DNA of 64,000 nucleotides from WYEN01 sp049976205 (GTDB lineage Archaea > Thermoproteota > Thermoprotei_A > Sulfolobales > AG1), in contig JBMFIR010000001.1 of assembly GCA_049976205.1 (NCBI GenBank), positions 1 through 64,000 of the forward strand. Reading direction: 5' to 3'. This document shows, piece after piece, positions 43,817-53,204 of the stretch (positions are counted from its first letter, which is position 1; each line of letters begins with the position of its first letter). The notes beneath the pieces were generated by a model. It saw only the letters and a program-made list of their open reading frames with translations. It did no database searches and was not told the DNA's origin. Both the position numbers and the translations under genes were made by a program.

Positions 43817-44707
43817 TCATTCCATTGTGGGAGGAAGTCTTCTTCTTATAAACTGATTTACTAAATCGGTCAATGTTTTTGTGTCAATATATCCTCTTAG
43901 GATATTTGATAGATCTTTAAGCACTCTATTAACGGGATCTTTCTCTCTTACATATCTACCCATTGTCCAAATCAATGAGTCAAGTTTGATCAAGGGTATA
44001 TTAGATGTCTCAGAGACTATATCCCAAGCTCTCAAAGCTGTTTTCTTCTCTTTCATTATATACTCAACCACATATTTTGTATCTAAAACATCTACTATCT
44101 CTGAGGTGAAACTTACCGCAGCCACTCTTCTGTCAATAGGGATCTTTATCTCATCGAAGCCTCCTATCCTCATATTACATATCCTCGCTACATAATACAA
44201 CATCTTTACTGAGAACATAATTGTTTTATCATATATATTTTGTCTAAGGATCTCTGATAATCTCCTAGCGAAACTACCCAGATCCTTCGCATAATCACTG
44301 AATTTCGCATATATCTCTATATGAAACTCTTCCTCTCTTAATTTGGATATTCTCTTTAGCTTAATATCTCTCGTACTAGTATTTCCTCTACTGGAGAGTA
44401 GGAATCTCCTAAAAGAGTCCCAGAGCATCTCAGGATCTCTACTATACCTCTTAAACTCTTGGTACTGAGAAAATTCCCACCAATAATCTTCACCTGTTAT
44501 TGATAACTGATAAGAAACTATCGAGTTTAATACCGTTAAAAGTGCTAGAGAAGAACAATCGCTTAATTCTCTATAGAGATTTTCCAGGGCTTTATATTGT
44601 GGATCATTAATTTCAAAAACCACTAACTTATCTGATCCAAATCCTCTAAGGAATGTTCCTAACTCAATAGCTCTATCCCTATTTAGATAAATCACCATTT
44701 TCTCCAA
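43817..44707 (-). CDS. N-glycosylase/DNA lyase AGOG (8-oxoguanine repair)
   Basis: 296 aa; MEKM or the second ATG at 44698 are both possible starts. The N-terminal LNSIVSYQLSITGEDYWWEFSQY block and the central KTIMFSVKMLYYVARI helix with lysine followed by an Asp-containing IPIDRRVAAVS segment are characteristic of AGOG, the archaeal helix-hairpin-helix glycosylase family removing 8-oxoguanine. Overlaps the end of the PduO gene by 16 bp (same strand). Confidence 0.88.
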   Translation of the reverse strand: MEKMVIYLNRDRAIELGTFLRGFGSDKLVVFEINDPQYKALENLYRELSDCSSLALLTVLNSIVSYQLSITGEDYWWEFSQYQEFKRYSRDPEMLWDSFRRFLLSSRGNTSTRDIKLKRISKLREEEFHIEIYAKFSDYAKDLGSFARRLSEILRQNIYDKTIMFSVKMLYYVARICNMRIGGFDEIKIPIDRRVAAVSFTSEIVDVLDTKYVVEYIMKEKKTALRAWDIVSETSNIPLIKLDSLIWTMGRYVREKDPVNRVLKDLSNILRGYIDTKTLTDLVNQFIRRRLPPTME

Positions 44708-45243
44708 ATCTCTTCAGTGTAATTATCTAATAAATTAATGTATCTAGCTAATACATATAATAGATCTGATAATCTATTCAATACAACGAGATATATTTTA
44801 TCAATTCTGCTCTCGTGATATAGTTTAGAGGCTATTCTCTCACTTCTTCTACAAACACTTCTAGCGACATGTATAACAGAGGCTGTAGGAGATCCCGTTG
44901 GATACACAAAAGCGTATTTGGGTTCAGGGATCTTCTCCCAAAGATCATTTGTTAATCTCTCCAAATTCTCCACATCCTTCTCTGATACCCATGGATCAAC
45001 TAATTTATTCTTTGGATAAGCTAAGTCTCTACTTATTCTAAATATTAGATCCTGAATATCTCTGAGGATGCTATTGATATATTCATTCTTAGAAAAACTT
45101 CGTCCTAATCCTATGAAAGAATTTAACTCATCTAATACTCCAATAAGCTCTATTAAAAGATCCTCTTTAGCGATTCTCTCACCAAACATAATTAATGTGT
45201 ATCCATCATCACCTAAATGAACTCTCTTCAATCTCATCAACAC
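44692..45243 (-). CDS. ATP:cob(I)alamin adenosyltransferase (PduO type)
   Basis: 183 aa. GDDGYTLIMFGERI, VLDELNSFIGLG, VYPTGSPTAS, ARSVCRRSER and LNRLSDLLYVLAR are the PduO family blocks. Converts cob(I)alamin to adenosylcobalamin. Overlaps both neighbours (AGOG downstream and PGI/PMI upstream by 7 bp), so all three are likely translated from one mRNA although the functions differ. Confidence 0.92.
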   Translation of the reverse strand: MLMRLKRVHLGDDGYTLIMFGERIAKEDLLIELIGVLDELNSFIGLGRSFSKNEYINSILRDIQDLIFRISRDLAYPKNKLVDPWVSEKDVENLERLTNDLWEKIPEPKYAFVYPTGSPTASVIHVARSVCRRSERIASKLYHESRIDKIYLVVLNRLSDLLYVLARYINLLDNYTEEIWRKW

Positions 45244-46274
45244 TCCTCAGCTAGATAGTACTCTGATGAATGTTCTCTGTATAGTCTTATGATTGGGGTC
45301 TCGGAAGGTTCTATATTTAATTTATCTGCTAATATAGCTGATATTAAACCCGCAACAAATGATCCTATCATAATCTTTGTGAGGAAACCTTCTTTATCTG
45401 GTAGATCAATTTCTTTAATTGTTATATTCTCGTATCTCTGAGAAAGTTTCTTGAGAAATCCCAGCAACATTTGATTCTCTGCATCATCAGGATCAGAGAT
45501 GTAGTAAACGTATTTATTACCTCTTGGCAGTGTCTCTACATAATTATGACCTGCCTCAGGTAGAACAGGTGTCTCTACATATAGTTTAGTATTCTCAGCA
45601 AACTCTGTTTTGAAACGATCTATTAGAGGCCAGTATCTATTGCTACTTGAAAACACTATATTAACTCTCTCATTACTACTTATTTCCTCGTATAGTTCAT
45701 TAGCGATTTCGTTAGAAAGATCTCTGTATTCACTTATGTAGATGCTTACTCTTTCAAGATCTCTGTATAGTTTATTGAGATCTATTTTCAGAAGCTCAAT
45801 AATCTTCATGACTCCTACCAATAGCATCGGTAGAGAAGCCCTCGGGAGATATCCCTGAGATACTCTATAGTATGGAAGAGATCTTTTCTTAGCCTCCTCA
45901 AGAAGTCTACCATCGCTTGAGACAACTCCTGCATCACAATTTCTCGAAAGAATCTTTTTGAGAAAACATAAGGTCTCTCCAGTATTTCCTGAGTAGCTCA
46001 CGGCGATTGAAAGTATTCTATCGCATCTGGATACTAGATTAGTGGGTGCCTCGGAGGATCTATTCGATATAACTATCGGCTCTTTGAAGTCATATGTTTT
46101 ATCTCCAAAGATCTTAGCCACGTACTCTCCTATTATTCCTGAGCCTCCCATACCTGATATAAACACAAGATCTTTATTATAATAAAATCTTTTGTTTATA
46201 ACCTCTAGATTAATTGATTCTCGAATCATCTTATCCCACGATAAATAAACTTGCCTAAGACTCAATAGATTCAC
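45237..46274 (-). CDS. Bifunctional phosphoglucose/phosphomannose isomerase
   Basis: 345 aa. Two SIS domains: GMGGSGIIGEYVAK, SYSGNTGET and the second-half ETPVLPEAGHNYVE. Crenarchaeal PGI/PMI interconverts fructose-6-phosphate with glucose- and mannose-6-phosphate, joining gluconeogenesis to glycan precursors. First gene of the three-gene overlapping cluster. Confidence 0.92.
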   Translation of the reverse strand: MNLLSLRQVYLSWDKMIRESINLEVINKRFYYNKDLVFISGMGGSGIIGEYVAKIFGDKTYDFKEPIVISNRSSEAPTNLVSRCDRILSIAVSYSGNTGETLCFLKKILSRNCDAGVVSSDGRLLEEAKKRSLPYYRVSQGYLPRASLPMLLVGVMKIIELLKIDLNKLYRDLERVSIYISEYRDLSNEIANELYEEISSNERVNIVFSSSNRYWPLIDRFKTEFAENTKLYVETPVLPEAGHNYVETLPRGNKYVYYISDPDDAENQMLLGFLKKLSQRYENITIKEIDLPDKEGFLTKIMIGSFVAGLISAILADKLNIEPSETPIIRLYREHSSEYYLAEEC

Positions 46275-46393
46275 CCATGAGATTTCTTATCTAGTAATTA
46301 TTCAATATTTGAAAATAAATAATTTTATAGTTATAAGGATTAGTCTAGATACATGAATTTGGTGATTAAGAGATAGATATAGAAACCAAGTTA

Positions 46394-47470
46394 ATGAAGA
46401 TTAGAGAAGGAACTGAGGAAATCATCACCGAGGAAGAGCTAAAAATGCTTCTCGAGACTGGTGGAGGAAAAGGTTATTTAGGGTTTGAGCCATCCGGAGT
46501 TTTTCATATCGGATGGATTGTTTGGGCTCTTAAATTCAAGGATCTTATTGAAGCAGGTTTTAAAATGAAGCTTCTTTCGGCAACATGGCATGCTTGGATA
46601 AATGATAAGTTTGGTGGAGATATGGATCTGATTAGAAAAGCATCTGATCATATAATAGAGGTTTTAGATCTACTGGGCGTAAAAAGAGGAAGCTATGAGC
46701 TCGTATACGCAGAGGATCTTGTTTCAGACAAAGATTACTGGGCTCTGCTACTCAGAGCCGCAAAATACACTACCCTAGCTAGAGCTAAGAGAGCTCTAAC
46801 TATCATGGGCAGGAGAGCTGAGGAGGCTGAGACTGATTTCTCAAAATTAATTTATCCATTTATGCAAGTTACAGATATATTTTACATGGATCTTGATTTA
46901 GCACTAGGTGGAATTGATCAGAGAAAAGCTCATATGTTAACTAGAGAACTAGCTGATAAATTAAAAAAGAAGAAGATAGTCGCTATTCATACACCACTAA
47001 TCCCCTCCCTAAAAGGTCCTGAGGCAGGTAGAATGGAGACCTCTGTTTCTCTTGAGATAGACGAGAAATACTCATCTTCTAAGATGAGTAAATCTAAGCC
47101 TGAAACAGCTATATTCGTTATAGACTCTCCTGAAGAAATTCGAAGCAAGATCCATAAGGCTTACTGCCCACCTAAGATTGTCGAGGAGAACCCGATTATT
47201 TCTATAGCTGAAAACATCATACTAAGAATCAAAAGATCTATGAAAATTGAGAGACCATTAAGATACGGTGGAGATATCACTATAAGTAATAGAGAAGAGC
47301 TAAGAAAAATATATTCAGAAGGATCTCTGCATCCACTAGATCTCAAAGAAAACGTTGCTAGAGAGTTAATAGATATATTAACCCCTGTACGAGAGGAGTT
47401 AATTAAGAGAGGAAGCATAGATATAGCTAAGTATTTAATGAGTAAAGTATCTAGATCCTTAGAGAAATAA
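46394..47470 (+). CDS. tyrS: Tyrosyl-tRNA synthetase
   Basis: 358 aa. Class I signature GFEPSGVFHIG and KMSKS as SKMSKSKPETAI; GGIDQRKAHMLTREL is the tyrosine/ATP loop. Length fits archaeal TyrRS, which recognises the C1-G72 pair of archaeal tRNA-Tyr. Single gene. Confidence 0.95.
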   Translation: MKIREGTEEIITEEELKMLLETGGGKGYLGFEPSGVFHIGWIVWALKFKDLIEAGFKMKLLSATWHAWINDKFGGDMDLIRKASDHIIEVLDLLGVKRGSYELVYAEDLVSDKDYWALLLRAAKYTTLARAKRALTIMGRRAEEAETDFSKLIYPFMQVTDIFYMDLDLALGGIDQRKAHMLTRELADKLKKKKIVAIHTPLIPSLKGPEAGRMETSVSLEIDEKYSSSKMSKSKPETAIFVIDSPEEIRSKIHKAYCPPKIVEENPIISIAENIILRIKRSMKIERPLRYGGDITISNREELRKIYSEGSLHPLDLKENVARELIDILTPVREELIKRGSIDIAKYLMSKVSRSLEK

Positions 47471-47547
47471 TTTTATTTTGAAAATAGGTCCTTTAGTGGT
47501 GAGTATAAATCTACGAACCTATAAGAGATATTAAAATAGATCCCAAC

Positions 47548-48459
47548 ATGAAAGTACTGGATCTAGTAAAATTCTACGGAGATATACATGGCTTCACAGC
47601 ACACTCGATTTTTAGAGCTGCAGAAATACTGAGTGAAATGATACTTAATAGTGACATAAGATTCTTGTCTTTCACAGGTAATCTTGTGGCGACAGGCTTA
47701 AGAGGAATACTGGCTCAACTTATTGATGAAGAAATATTTAATGTGGTAATAACTACTTGTGGCGCCGTAGATCACGATATAGCAAGATCTCTGAATCCTG
47801 AAGGTTATCTAAAGGGATTCTTCGAGGCAGACGATAAGGAACTCTATAAGAGAAATCTACATAGATTAGGTAATATTTTTATTAAATTAGAGAGCTATGG
47901 TCCTTCCATTGAAAAATTCACATATGAGCTAATCGATGAACTACTTAAAACAAAGTCTGTATGGGGAGTTAGAGAATTACTTTACGAAGTAGGTAAGAAA
48001 TTATCTAAGGATCCTAACTCAATTCTCGGAGCAGCATACAGAAAAAATATACCTGTATATGTGCCAGGTATCGTAGATGGTAGCTTTGGTACTGCTCTAT
48101 TCACTAAGTCTAGGGTAAGTCCTCTTAAAATAGATCTTTTTAAGGATATGAGTGAATTAGCAGATATTGTGTTTAGAGCAAAATCATCAGGAGCATTAAT
48201 AGTTGGTGGTGGAATAAGTAAGCATCATACAATATGGTGGAATCAATTCAGAGAAGGACTTGACTATGCTATCTATCTAACAACAGCTCAAGAATTCGAT
48301 GGTTCTTTAAGTGGAGCCCGGACTAGAGAAGCTATTAGTTGGGGGAAAATAAATAAAGAGGCTAAACATGAAGTTGTTATAGGAGAGGCCTCTGCAATAT
48401 TACCTATACTAGCTGTATATATGATCCATGTAAAGAAATCATACATTAAAACCAGCTGA
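47548..48459 (+). CDS. dys: Deoxyhypusine synthase
   Basis: 303 aa. VVITTCGAVDHDIARS, GIVDGSFG and the catalytic Lys225 in GGGISKHHTIWWNQF, then TTAQEFDGSLSGARTREAISWGK (first part). Uses spermidine and NAD to make deoxyhypusine on aIF5A. Typical archaeal length. Its 3' end overlaps the next, convergent gene by 21 bp. Confidence 0.95.
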   Translation: MKVLDLVKFYGDIHGFTAHSIFRAAEILSEMILNSDIRFLSFTGNLVATGLRGILAQLIDEEIFNVVITTCGAVDHDIARSLNPEGYLKGFFEADDKELYKRNLHRLGNIFIKLESYGPSIEKFTYELIDELLKTKSVWGVRELLYEVGKKLSKDPNSILGAAYRKNIPVYVPGIVDGSFGTALFTKSRVSPLKIDLFKDMSELADIVFRAKSSGALIVGGGISKHHTIWWNQFREGLDYAIYLTTAQEFDGSLSGARTREAISWGKINKEAKHEVVIGEASAILPILAVYMIHVKKSYIKTS

Positions 48460-49008
48460 TCTAAGTCTTGACAATATTAATTTTTCTTCGTCAGGGAAGT
48501 AGGATAGAGCCTCTCTAATTCTATTTATACTAATTCTAAGTTTTCCTTCTTTAACAAGATCACTATACACCCTGAGTGTCTCAATATCCTGTTCTCCACC
48601 AGCTTTCGCTTTAAGAATTATTTGGTATTCAGGATATAATATTTTTAAATCAAGATCTCTTACTCTGATATCCCTGGATCTCTCTATAATCTCGGGTGAA
48701 ATATAGAAATCATATATGTTTTCATGAAACTCTATCTCTATCTCAGTATCATCTTTTCTCAGAGAGATCTTAGGCATTCCATACTCCGTGGTTCCTACCT
48801 CCCAGGATTTTTCTCTTGCGTAATCACGTAGCATAGATTCTTTATCTAATATAGAACCATCATAAACGAATAGATCCAGATCCTCAGAAAATTCCTTTTC
48901 TCCTAAGAAATAGCTAATAACTACTCCTCCAATAATAGCAATCTTCACATTAAGTTTCTTGATTAAATACAAGAAAACATCATAAAGATCCTCTAGTCTA
49001 TAACTCAT
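48439..49008 (-). CDS. Nucleotidyltransferase-fold protein
   Basis: 189 aa. GGVVISYFLGEKEFSEDLDLFV is the G-G-x(n)-S-x-D-[ILV]-D-L core of minimal/AbiEii-type nucleotidyltransferases (about residues 28-48), and the third carboxylate may be in EIEIEFHE. A helical C-terminal half follows. Could be a toxin-like or tRNA/antibiotic nucleotidyltransferase relative; no antitoxin partner adjacent. Weakly constrained function. Confidence 0.7.
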   Translation of the reverse strand: MSYRLEDLYDVFLYLIKKLNVKIAIIGGVVISYFLGEKEFSEDLDLFVYDGSILDKESMLRDYAREKSWEVGTTEYGMPKISLRKDDTEIEIEFHENIYDFYISPEIIERSRDIRVRDLDLKILYPEYQIILKAKAGGEQDIETLRVYSDLVKEGKLRISINRIREALSYFPDEEKLILSRLRSAGFNV

Positions 49009-49108
49009 GTATACACCGAGTATATAATGGTTAAATCCATATTATTTAGAATTGATCATGATACTACCGAAGCATTATGAATATATTAGTTTAAGCATAG
49101 TTACTACT

Positions 49109-49165
49109 TGAAATGATGAGACGACGGTCTAATGATGAAATGATTGGATCTCATAAGCTGATCAT
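49109..49165 (+). ncRNA. C/D box guide sRNA
   Basis: C ATGATGA (49113-49119), C' ATGATGA (49132-49138), D CTGA (49158-49161); D' is degenerate (CTAA, 49129-49132). The first spacer GACGACGGT contains the complement of ACCGTCGT, part of a strongly conserved 23S rRNA segment near the peptidyl transferase region, a credible target from memory. Second spacer is 19 nt. Intergenic, upstream of the PhoU-type regulator gene's 3' end. Confidence 0.78.
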
Positions 49166-49172
49166 TGAACAA

Positions 49173-50225
49173 TTATATTTTTCTCGAAATAATTAATTCG
49201 GTATATATATCCATTAGATACTCTGCTATGTCAGTCATGTAATCAAAGACCCTCGTAATATGATATTCAAATAGTGGATTTCCTCCTAAGCCCTCTCTGA
49301 TCTTTTCTCTAAACAATCTCTTGGCTTCTATGATATCAGCTAAGCTCTTAATAATACTGCCTACTTCTTCCTCTGAGAACTCTTTTCCTATATTGATATT
49401 AAAGATCTCTTTAAGTAGCTTATCTAAATAGTTGCTAATCACGAGAGATGCCCTATCTAATTCATCAAGTATCTCAGATGTCCTCCCTGATTTAAATTCA
49501 AGAATATCCTTACTCATAATTATTCTGAGAGCCTCTACCACATGATCAGCTATTCTCTCAAGAATATTACTTATCATAATTATATTGGATAGTATTCTAG
49601 GATCTATGCCAGGGTCGATACTTAGATCAGTCAAAATTTTACTATATATTCTCTTGATCTCTAGTCTAGCGATATCAATCTCTGAGTCTAATTCTTCTAG
49701 ATCCAGATCTGTGAATTGTTTTATATCTTCAATATCAATATCTCTCTTAGAGATTTTTTTCTCAATTAGATCACGTAGTAACTTGAGTAAGAAGAATAGA
49801 CTATTATATTCTTTCCTCATTAACTGCTCAAGATCTGTTCTACTAATACTTTCTCTGATCAATACATAATTTCTGCCTTCCTCATAGATCTCGTATCCTC
49901 TCAAGAACTTTAGTATGCTTCTAATCTCTCTTCGTGTCCTTAGATCAATATTTCTCTTAGACTCTAATCTAATGTTTTTATATCCGAGAACATACAGAGA
50001 GATTAGAGAGTATCTTAACGATCTTTCGTCGTAATCGTCTATTCTTAAATTAATTATTTCTTCTCCCTTATCAGCAGCTTCTATCATGAGTCTTTTTCGC
50101 GACCCTTTCACAATAACTCTCGATCCTTTAGAGATCTTATTAATACTGCACCATTCTTTGGGTAAATATAGTATGTATGAGCCCTTAATCTCTTGAACAC
50201 TTCTGATCTCAGATATGTTACTCAT
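49173..50225 (-). CDS. AbrB-domain / PhoU-domain phosphate regulator
   Basis: 350 aa. N-terminal swapped-hairpin AbrB/SpoVT-like domain (IKGSYILYLPKEWCSINKIS, then GSRVIV), followed by helical bundles with the E/D-rich PhoU signature (IADHVVEALRIIMS and DYMTDIAEYLMDIY). This fusion is the archaeal PhoU regulator form and probably senses phosphate status. No pst transporter genes are nearby. Confidence 0.85.
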   Translation of the reverse strand: MSNISEIRSVQEIKGSYILYLPKEWCSINKISKGSRVIVKGSRKRLMIEAADKGEEIINLRIDDYDERSLRYSLISLYVLGYKNIRLESKRNIDLRTRREIRSILKFLRGYEIYEEGRNYVLIRESISRTDLEQLMRKEYNSLFFLLKLLRDLIEKKISKRDIDIEDIKQFTDLDLEELDSEIDIARLEIKRIYSKILTDLSIDPGIDPRILSNIIMISNILERIADHVVEALRIIMSKDILEFKSGRTSEILDELDRASLVISNYLDKLLKEIFNINIGKEFSEEEVGSIIKSLADIIEAKRLFREKIREGLGGNPLFEYHITRVFDYMTDIAEYLMDIYTELIISRKI

Positions 50226-50339
50226 ATTAGACTATACCTCATATTACTATTAATGTTATAATAACCATATTAATGAAATATTAACTCAATATATTCTTAA
50301 AAGCTTATTTTATTATGATAATGATTTGAGAAAAGGGTT

Positions 50340-50570
50340 GTGGAAATGGGAGCTAAGCATGGCAAGTATGCTTATCTTAAAGTATCTGAGGATCTATATG
50401 CTAAGATAAGAGTTTTTAAGAAAAAAGATCCTTCTTCATCTAATGCTTACCTTTTCGCAGGGGTTTTTGTGAAGAAACCTCCTAGAAAGGCTAAGGTCTT
50501 AAGTGAGTCAGATCTTCCGGAGGAGAGTATTAAAGAGATAAAAAGTAAGTTGTCTCGATTCGCAACTTAG
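50340..50570 (+). CDS. Small conserved-looking basic protein
   Basis: 76 aa from a GTG (or 74 aa from the ATG two codons later). Basic N-terminus GAKHGKYAYLKVSEDLYAKI with alternating strands, then AYLFAGVFVKKPPRKAKV and a short helix. Compact, likely nucleic-acid or ribosome associated, but I do not recognise it. Divergent from the PhoU regulator. Confidence 0.65.
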   Translation: MEMGAKHGKYAYLKVSEDLYAKIRVFKKKDPSSSNAYLFAGVFVKKPPRKAKVLSESDLPEESIKEIKSKLSRFAT

Positions 50571-50701
50571 TTTCTGAGAAAACATTATTTTAATTTAAGA
50601 GTTTCAAGAAAACTAGAATAAGGATGAGAATCTTCTCATTAGAAACCACTAAAATACTTTATTTACATAAGTTACTAGGTATACTGACCTAGGTAGGTAC
50701 T

Positions 50702-51502
50702 ATGAATCTAATAAAGATATACAAGGATCTTCATATAGTGTCTGGCTACCCTTACTTGTACTTAGAGAAATCTAGATCTCTTATACTAGCTGATATACAT
50801 CTGGGGTATGAGGAAGCTGTAGCTCAAGAGGGGATTTTTCTTCCACGTGCACAATTATTACATTTAAGATTAGAGTTGAACTCAGTACTAAAAGAATTAG
50901 ATACTGAATCTATTATTATAGTGGGTGATCTTAAGCATAGATTTGATAAGTTAAGTAAACAAGAGAGAGAGGAGATTGAGGCTCTAGTGAATTTTCTTAA
51001 GGAAAAAAATATTAAAAATATAAAGTTAATTAGAGGTAATCACGATAACTACATCTCATTGATCACTAGAAAATTAGGTGTAGAGTTGTTCGATAGCTTA
51101 GTGGTAGATAATATTCTTCTAGTACATGGACATGTGGATCCCTTTGAAACAGGAACAGAGGAGTACCAGAAGAATATTGATCTTGTGATCTACGGACATG
51201 AACATCCATCTATTGTATTAAGAGATAGTTTGGGGAGAGTAGGTAAGCTACCTATCTTCTTGGAAATGCCTCTGAAACTAAGAGATAGAGGTATTAAAGC
51301 AATTATTCTGCCAGCAACAGGATACTATCAGCTAGGTTCATCGATAACATTTGACCCTAATAAGTATCTTTCACCAATAACACAAAGATACGGATTAATT
51401 GAAGAAGCTAAACCATATGCAATATTAAGAGAAGAAAGCATTTTTGAGATGCCTCCATTGAAATTAATAATAGAGTACATTGATCTAGGTCCCTCTCTCT
51501 GA
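50702..51502 (+). CDS. Archaeal metallophosphoesterase (PdeM/ICC-like)
   Basis: 266 aa, AGGTAGGT just before the ATG. All calcineurin-like motifs: LADIHLGYEEA, IIVGDLKHR, IRGNHDNY, VHGH and YGHEHPS. Members adjacent to DNA-repair helicases act on nucleotides or nucleic acid ends; this one is 7 kb from lhr. Its 3' end overlaps the convergent next gene by 18 bp. Confidence 0.88.
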   Translation: MNLIKIYKDLHIVSGYPYLYLEKSRSLILADIHLGYEEAVAQEGIFLPRAQLLHLRLELNSVLKELDTESIIIVGDLKHRFDKLSKQEREEIEALVNFLKEKNIKNIKLIRGNHDNYISLITRKLGVELFDSLVVDNILLVHGHVDPFETGTEEYQKNIDLVIYGHEHPSIVLRDSLGRVGKLPIFLEMPLKLRDRGIKAIILPATGYYQLGSSITFDPNKYLSPITQRYGLIEEAKPYAILREESIFEMPPLKLIIEYIDLGPSL

Positions 51503-52345
51503 AATGCCTAAGGATCCGTAGAGATCTCTTAATCTTCGAACTTCTTTCTCTACATCTCTAGGCCACGAACTTTTTCCGTTTTTTGAATAAAAAACCTCGA
51601 AAACTATATATCTCATGTTTCTGTGTCTTTGCGTTAAGAGAAATATTCGATCCTCACCCAAAGTTATTTGTGAGAAATCTCTATGGGATCTTGTTCTACC
51701 ACTCTCGATATAGATCCCGTGTAGATGAAGTACTAAGGTGTTTCTCAAGACTTTTTCGGGAATTATGTCTATCACATCACTTAGCTTATTAAGCTCCTTA
51801 AATCTTGAGATATTCTCAGTATATATATGTGCTAAATCTATGCATATTTTTGTGTTATATTTTCTTTCTAGCAAAAGTTCTAATTGATTTAGTTGACCAC
51901 AGCATTTGCCTTGAATAGTCTCTATCACTATTCTCTGATCTTTTTCTAATAATCTGCTTATAGAATCAGCTAAAGCGTTTATGCAATACATCACATTATC
52001 TTGACAGATAGGATTATCTGATGAGGGGTGAAGAACTATGTACTCATAATTTAATTCACTTAGTTTATCAATAATTTTTTCTATGACCTTTATCGCTGCC
52101 TCTCTAATCTCAATTTGAGGAGATGCTATATATAGCTCTTTCCACGGGCCGTGGACACCTATTGAGATATTGTATTTTTCGAGTAAAGATCTGAATTTGT
52201 TGATCCATGCCAGATCCTCTAGATCAAATAATGAGTCAATATCGATCTCAACATGATCTAATGAGTAAGCAACTAGTTCATTAATTAGATCTTCTGCTCT
52301 CTCAATATCTTTTCTCCATATAGTGTAGCCTATCCTAGGCAACAA
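51485..52345 (-). CDS. Xylose-isomerase-like TIM-barrel protein (AP endonuclease 2 family)
   Basis: 286 aa. Barrel strands carry IGVHGPW, YIVLHPSSD, IVIETIQGKC, KICIDLAHIY and LVLHLHGI, the His/Glu/Asp metal ligands of sugar isomerase/epimerase and endonuclease IV folds. The substrate cannot be told; the C-terminal FEVFYSKNGKSSWP segment is typical of the isomerase-like group. Four nearby cysteines (CQD, YC, CC) are unusual. Confidence 0.8.
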   Translation of the reverse strand: MLPRIGYTIWRKDIERAEDLINELVAYSLDHVEIDIDSLFDLEDLAWINKFRSLLEKYNISIGVHGPWKELYIASPQIEIREAAIKVIEKIIDKLSELNYEYIVLHPSSDNPICQDNVMYCINALADSISRLLEKDQRIVIETIQGKCCGQLNQLELLLERKYNTKICIDLAHIYTENISRFKELNKLSDVIDIIPEKVLRNTLVLHLHGIYIESGRTRSHRDFSQITLGEDRIFLLTQRHRNMRYIVFEVFYSKNGKSSWPRDVEKEVRRLRDLYGSLGISERGT

Positions 52346-52429
52346 TTAACTCACCGCTATTTCATAAGCTCATGATATATCTTGTGTATAAAATATATGT
52401 TTATGCTATTATTGTAATTACCTAAGCAC

Positions 52430-53180
52430 TTATTCGCTATTATATGAGTAAAGTACTTCAAGAATTACTTCAGCAACACTTCTAAATCTATCAGATAATT
52501 TTTGCAGTTGATCTAGCATCGTAGAACCCTTAACCAAATTATCACTAACCACAAGAACACAGGCTGTCTTGATATTTCTTAATCTACCTACAGTATTTAA
52601 GGTTGCACACTCCATTTCTAGAGACAAGATGCTTAATTCACGGACTCTATTGACGAATTCTTTATTTTCAGCATAGAAAGAGTCTGAGCTAAAGACTATA
52701 CCTCTGTAGACTCTACCGAATCTCTCTCTTAGCTTAGTGTATAATAGATAGGTGAGTTCTAGATCTGATGTAGCTGCGTAGGCTATACTAGATCCAGTGT
52801 ACATTCCTATTGTTCCGCCAATGTAGTAAGAGGCTCCTTCTGCAATAATTATATCTCCTATATCAATATCTTCTCTCACTGAACCTGTGCTTCCTAGTCT
52901 AACTATGGTTTTTACTCCAAGCATTGCTAATTCCTCGAAGAGAATCGCTGCCGATGCTCCCCCTATGCCGTGAGTTGCTATACTTATTTTCTTATCTCGA
53001 AAGTATCCTGTGTATATTAGATATCCTCTGTATTCATTAACTAATTTAGGTTCTCTTAGAAGTTCTGATAATATCTTAACTCTCCCAGGGTCTCCAGCAA
53101 CAATGACTTCTTTACCAATATCCTCAGAAGAAACATTTATATGTAGAGGCTTTTTGAATTTATTTATTTTAAGACACCAT
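52430..53180 (-). CDS. Purine nucleoside phosphorylase / uridine phosphorylase family, 5' end shifted by one base
   Basis: The frame starting MLGVKTIVRLGSTGSV at 52924 lacks the first third of the protein. Upstream in the same frame are KKPLHINVSSEDIGKEVI, the phosphate-binding VAGDPGRV and THGIGGASAAI, so the gene extends to about 53165, but that frame has no ATG/GTG/TTG. An ATG at 53180 fits if one base is removed in the run TCTTAAAA (about 53167-53174), giving MVSKINKFKKPLHIN and about 249 aa, the usual length. C-terminal EMECATLNTVGR carries the sugar-binding Glu. Cleaves nucleosides with phosphate for purine salvage. Frameshift, sequencing error or non-AUG start remain open. Confidence 0.8.
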
Positions 53181-53204
53181 AATTAACTTACTTTTATTCA
53201 CTCT

